Positions 60,831 to 64,000 of a stretch of 64,000 nucleotides of DNA are shown here, piece after piece. Below the pieces are notes generated by a model. The model was not told the DNA's origin and did not search any database. It saw only the letters and a list, made by a program, of their open reading frames with translations. Origin of the DNA: Platycnemis pennipes (Eukaryota > Arthropoda > Insecta > Odonata > Platycnemididae); the NCBI GenBank assembly GCA_933228895.1, contig OW121848.1, positions 98,351,470 to 98,415,469 of the forward strand, written 5' to 3'. Numbering within the stretch: position 1 is the stretch's first letter; the number at the start of each line of letters is the position of its first letter. The position numbers and the translations under genes are program-made.

Positions 60831-63730
60831 CGATGTAAACGAATGCCGGTAATTTACGGAACTCGAAAATAATTACAAAATCCCTTAGCGTGAGGCTATC
60901 CGCAATATGTATCATATCTTACTGACGGCCATTCAGTTTATCGCCCCCGAAATCTCGACTCCAATAAGCAGTCTTCATTTGATTATTGGGCAACCTATGA
61001 AACACTTCTTCACTAGCCTAGGAGGAGTAGACCGAAATGGGCTTTAATGAATCGCTCCTTGGAGGACATTCAATTGCACGTAAGTGGCCAAGCTCTGAAT
61101 ATCCTGCACTGTTACTGCATTATACTGTTACGCCACAAACAGAATGAACTATATCAATGAAGGACGTAAAAATGGACGGATATATTTGAAAACAACCTCA
61201 AATGACTAGTACATGAATATTAATGTGGATACCGCCTACATTGTGATGAATTAATCCGGGGGAAAAAAAAGGTTCCGCTGCCTCATAAAAATGGAACGGT
61301 GTGAAATACAGATTTTCCCACGGGCCAAAACCTACACTAAGTTGAATAAACGCTGCACGCTCAATTGAAGAGAGTGAAATTATTGCAGTAAAGCGAAAGA
61401 AGCAATGCTTGGCATGACATGGAAATAGAGAAGATGGCTAAAGGAATTTAGGATAAGGTACAGGAAGCAGATGGATGAGGTGATGTGAGGTAATAGTATG
61501 TAATAAAACGTTATGATAGGGAGGTAAGGTAAGTGGGGATAGAAATAAAGAAAAATAATGATCCTCAGCTGTTTGAGCTCCTTAAAAATGAATTCTAAAA
61601 CTCTACTGGGTCTGAGAAAGTGTTTTATAACCATCTAGGCTTAGCGGAACCAGTGGAGTTGCGATAATAATGATATACATCGAGCAGTCAGTTCTCTACT
61701 TTTTCAACTGATACAATACTTTCTTAATTTATTGCAACTGATTTCGAGATTTCTCTAAAAATAAAGAAATGAGCCAAACAAATATAGGAAATAATTCGTC
61801 AAAACAAATAGAGCTACTATAGTCTGTGCGGCCTTAGATGGCAGTGACGCCATCGAAATTGATGACGACATGTCGATTTTCCCCCAATGAGAGAAGCTAA
61901 AAATCACACACGTTGCCAAGTTTTTTGCCAACTTACGAGGTACAAAACAATTTACTGTCGCTACAGCGAATTACCCTGCGGGAACTTCAAGTCGTTTGAA
62001 AGGGAATTATTTTCCATGGCACATTAATGCATTATTAATGGTTTACAGCACAAGATTTTAACGTCAACGGTAGACAATAATGTAATTGTCTCACGTCTTG
62101 AAGGGATTCTTACCAAATACTCAACTACGTACTCTTATTACAACAACCTCAACCCTCTCCCTGACTATTCCCTGTTGCTAAATGAATAAAGCCACTGTCT
62201 CTCCTTACAAATAATTATGCAGGTGCAGAAGCGACATCAAGCTTACTGAGAAAAGCAAGCAGATCAAAGCTATTATCCCACGAGACTGCCTAAGACAAGT
62301 TTATTGGCATTGAAAAACTGGCTGCAGGAAGTTAACACTGATACTGAGTTCAAACTTTGATCCCTATGAATCTGATAATTTGCCCAAGACATTAAAATAT
62401 ACTGAAATAAATGTGTTAAACCATAACGATAAATCTTGATGCACCTACATCCATCTCTTTAGTTTGCCTTAGTCTATAATGCATCTTGTAATGATTCCCT
62501 CACTCCCCAAGCTGATTCTACATTTTAAATTAATTTGCTCAGAAATTCTACGCTGAACTAAAGTCAAGGCTTCTACTTTGTATTATCACAGTTATTCCTC
62601 AGAAAATCACGTTCACACTCAAGGCATTCTATTCATCATGGGCATCAACCACATAGGAACTACTCATTTCTTACAATATGGCTTAAAAATTTACTTATGA
62701 CACTGACTATCATTTTATTTAGAAAAATAAATGCAATACCACAAAATCACCAATACATTTACGTCATTACAACAATGACAATTTGATTGACACGGTAAAT
62801 GTTTTTCCAACAGCACTTATCTCACGGAAAACACCATGGTTTATGCTTTTTCACTTATAATGCAGTGCACGAAGACTTATCACACTATCTTTGTAACTTT
62901 GCCTGCATCAGCTACTCATTAATATCAGAGGATATACCTGTCGTCACGCCGAGCACGAATTCGTACGACACCGAAACAAATTTTACAGTTCTTCATGCTA
63001 AATCCCAACAAATCCACTTCCTACCATTTTGCCTACATTAAATCAACATAACAAACATTTATTACACATTATTTGTTATTTTCGAGGCCTTTGTCACAGG
63101 AAAATAGAAAAATATGAGAGCACGTCACGAACTCATGCGTCCGCTTTACACATTGACACAGAAAAATTCTAATTTTAACATCACTAACCACTCCTATTAA
63201 ACAGCGGTGGTGTTACATATGACTCTAACACACAAATTATTGCTCATAAATGCTGAACTCCGCCAAAAACTTCGAGAAAAACAAAGTACACACCACACGA
63301 GAGCAGAGCTCACATTTAGCAATTTTTGTACGAATTTCGCCATCAATGACACTGCCGAGGTTACTAAGTTCCTTGGTATAACTCACTCAAACCTAATAAC
63401 TTAAATGCATGACACCTTTTTGTTTGAATCACTGAAATTGAACTTTTTAGTGAGGTATGCTGACTCCGGTGTCCCATGAGAGATCACTTGCACAACTCGT
63501 GGTGAATACGCTTTAATAAATAAGAGATTGAGGACGCCTTGAATTTCTGGCAAAGAATTCACGGGAAACTAACGGAAAATAACTGTACTTCCAAAAAAAT
63601 ATGCTGGTAGAATATTTAATTAAAGAAAAACTTTGAATATACACTGGAAAACGTTAGTCAATTGTTCATCAAACTGTGCGAGAGAAAACGAAATAGAGAG
63701 CATCCAAAACAATCTGGCAACTCAGCGGCG
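60831..63730. other. AT-rich stretch with no gene
   Basis: No recognised gene or repeat; ORFs of 65-84 codons (61380-61634 minus, 62799-63041 and 63207-63404 plus) show no motif. Confidence 0.4.
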
Positions 63731-63755
63731 TGACGTCACTGCCAAGATATAAAAT
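63731..63755 (+). promoter_or_regulatory. CRE followed by TATA box, possible core promoter
   Basis: TGACGTCA (63731-63738), the full cAMP-response element palindrome, lies 10 bp upstream of a TATA-box-like TATAAAAT (63748-63755). A start about 30 bp further, near 63780, would precede the small ORF at 63812. Both motifs can occur by chance in 64 kb, so the pairing is suggestive only. Confidence 0.3.
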
Positions 63756-63811
63756 ACAGACTATAGCTTCACCTTCATAGCTAACCTAACGTGAAAGAAT
63801 TATTCTATCGG

Positions 63812-63934
63812 ATGGGTCAGAATCTTTCGCAATACATATCGAAGACAGGGAGCCAATTCCTTATGGGAAAATCTAATACTCCAAGAGCAGCAGTTGCTGA
63901 GCTCAGTGAACACAAAAAGAGCAGTCAGATTTGA
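63812..63934 (+). CDS. Short ORF downstream of promoter-like motif, 40 codons
   Basis: ATG at 63812 opens a 40-codon frame ending TGA at 63932-63934. The peptide begins MGQNLSQYISKTG, with Gly at 2 and Ser at 6 as in N-myristoylation signals, and continues with Ala/Ser/Lys-rich residues. It is too short to assign and could be a small protein, a first exon or chance. Support is only its position about 56 bp after the TATA-like box. The start context is weak (C at -3, G at +4). Confidence 0.15.
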   Translation: MGQNLSQYISKTGSQFLMGKSNTPRAAVAELSEHKKSSQI

Positions 63935-63977
63935 ATCCACCTAGCTTGGTAGAAGTGGAGGAATACAGTTTCTCGAT

Positions 63978-64000
63978 CCTTGAACTGCTTAGGTTATATC
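63978..64000 (-). repeat. Possible SINE tail motif cut by the window edge
   Basis: CCTTGAACTGCTTAGGTTATATC matches the tail seen at 18441 and 34495 (AACTGCTGAGGTTATATCG). If real, the tRNA-like head lies beyond the right edge. Confidence 0.3.

Overview
This window looks like gene-poor, repeat-rich nuclear DNA of an arthropod, most likely an insect. It is AT-rich and has no operon-like gene spacing, no open reading frame with a recognisable host protein, no intact tRNA or rRNA, no CRISPR array and no bacterial or organellar block. What can be recognised is transposon-derived: tRNA-headed SINEs, a non-LTR (RTE-like) retrotransposon with endonuclease and reverse-transcriptase remnants, hairpin (MITE-like) elements and short tandem repeats. 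The order of insect cannot be settled by reading alone.

Layout. 0-11 kb: a tRNA-derived SINE on the minus strand (160-327), a 50-bp tandem repeat (1601-1750), GC-rich islands near 2.6-3.1 and 6.2-6.55 kb, a 58-bp palindrome (5884-5941) and a second SINE of the same type (7703-7853). 11-20 kb: a 480-bp purine-rich tract, a diverged SINE (12499-12712), a hairpin-core repeat (14471-14553), a MITE with about 60-bp inverted arms (17416-17695) and a G-rich block. 20-34 kb: a G12/C13 hairpin, several SINE pieces, a 58-bp perfect palindrome (21099-21156), a 16-bp-arm hairpin (23311-23346), a 58-bp exact direct repeat (26853 and 27168) and a tandem duplication of a foldback element (32790-33105). 34-43 kb: two minus-strand SINEs near 36-37 kb, then three minus-strand insertions of one RTE-like family within 3 kb (39.88-42.9 kb). 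The largest keeps the endonuclease and the extreme C-terminus of the polyprotein but has lost the reverse transcriptase core. 43-64 kb: further GC islands, four copies of a short LINE-like 3' end, a near-intact SINE with matching 14-bp target duplications (57569-57930), and at the right edge a CRE plus TATA arrangement followed by a 40-codon ORF.

How the parts relate. There is no pathway to describe. The coherent story is retrotransposition: two SINE types with different tRNA-like heads end in a similar tail, which suggests one LINE partner mobilised both. The RTE-like copies show target-site duplications and trinucleotide tails. The most unusual structure is the foldback unit at 32.8-33.1 kb. 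It shares a core with the element at 14.5 kb that superficially resembles a hammerhead ribozyme, although the canonical catalytic core is not met as read. Host genes, if present, contribute at most tentative exons (29699-29823 minus; 63812-63934 plus).
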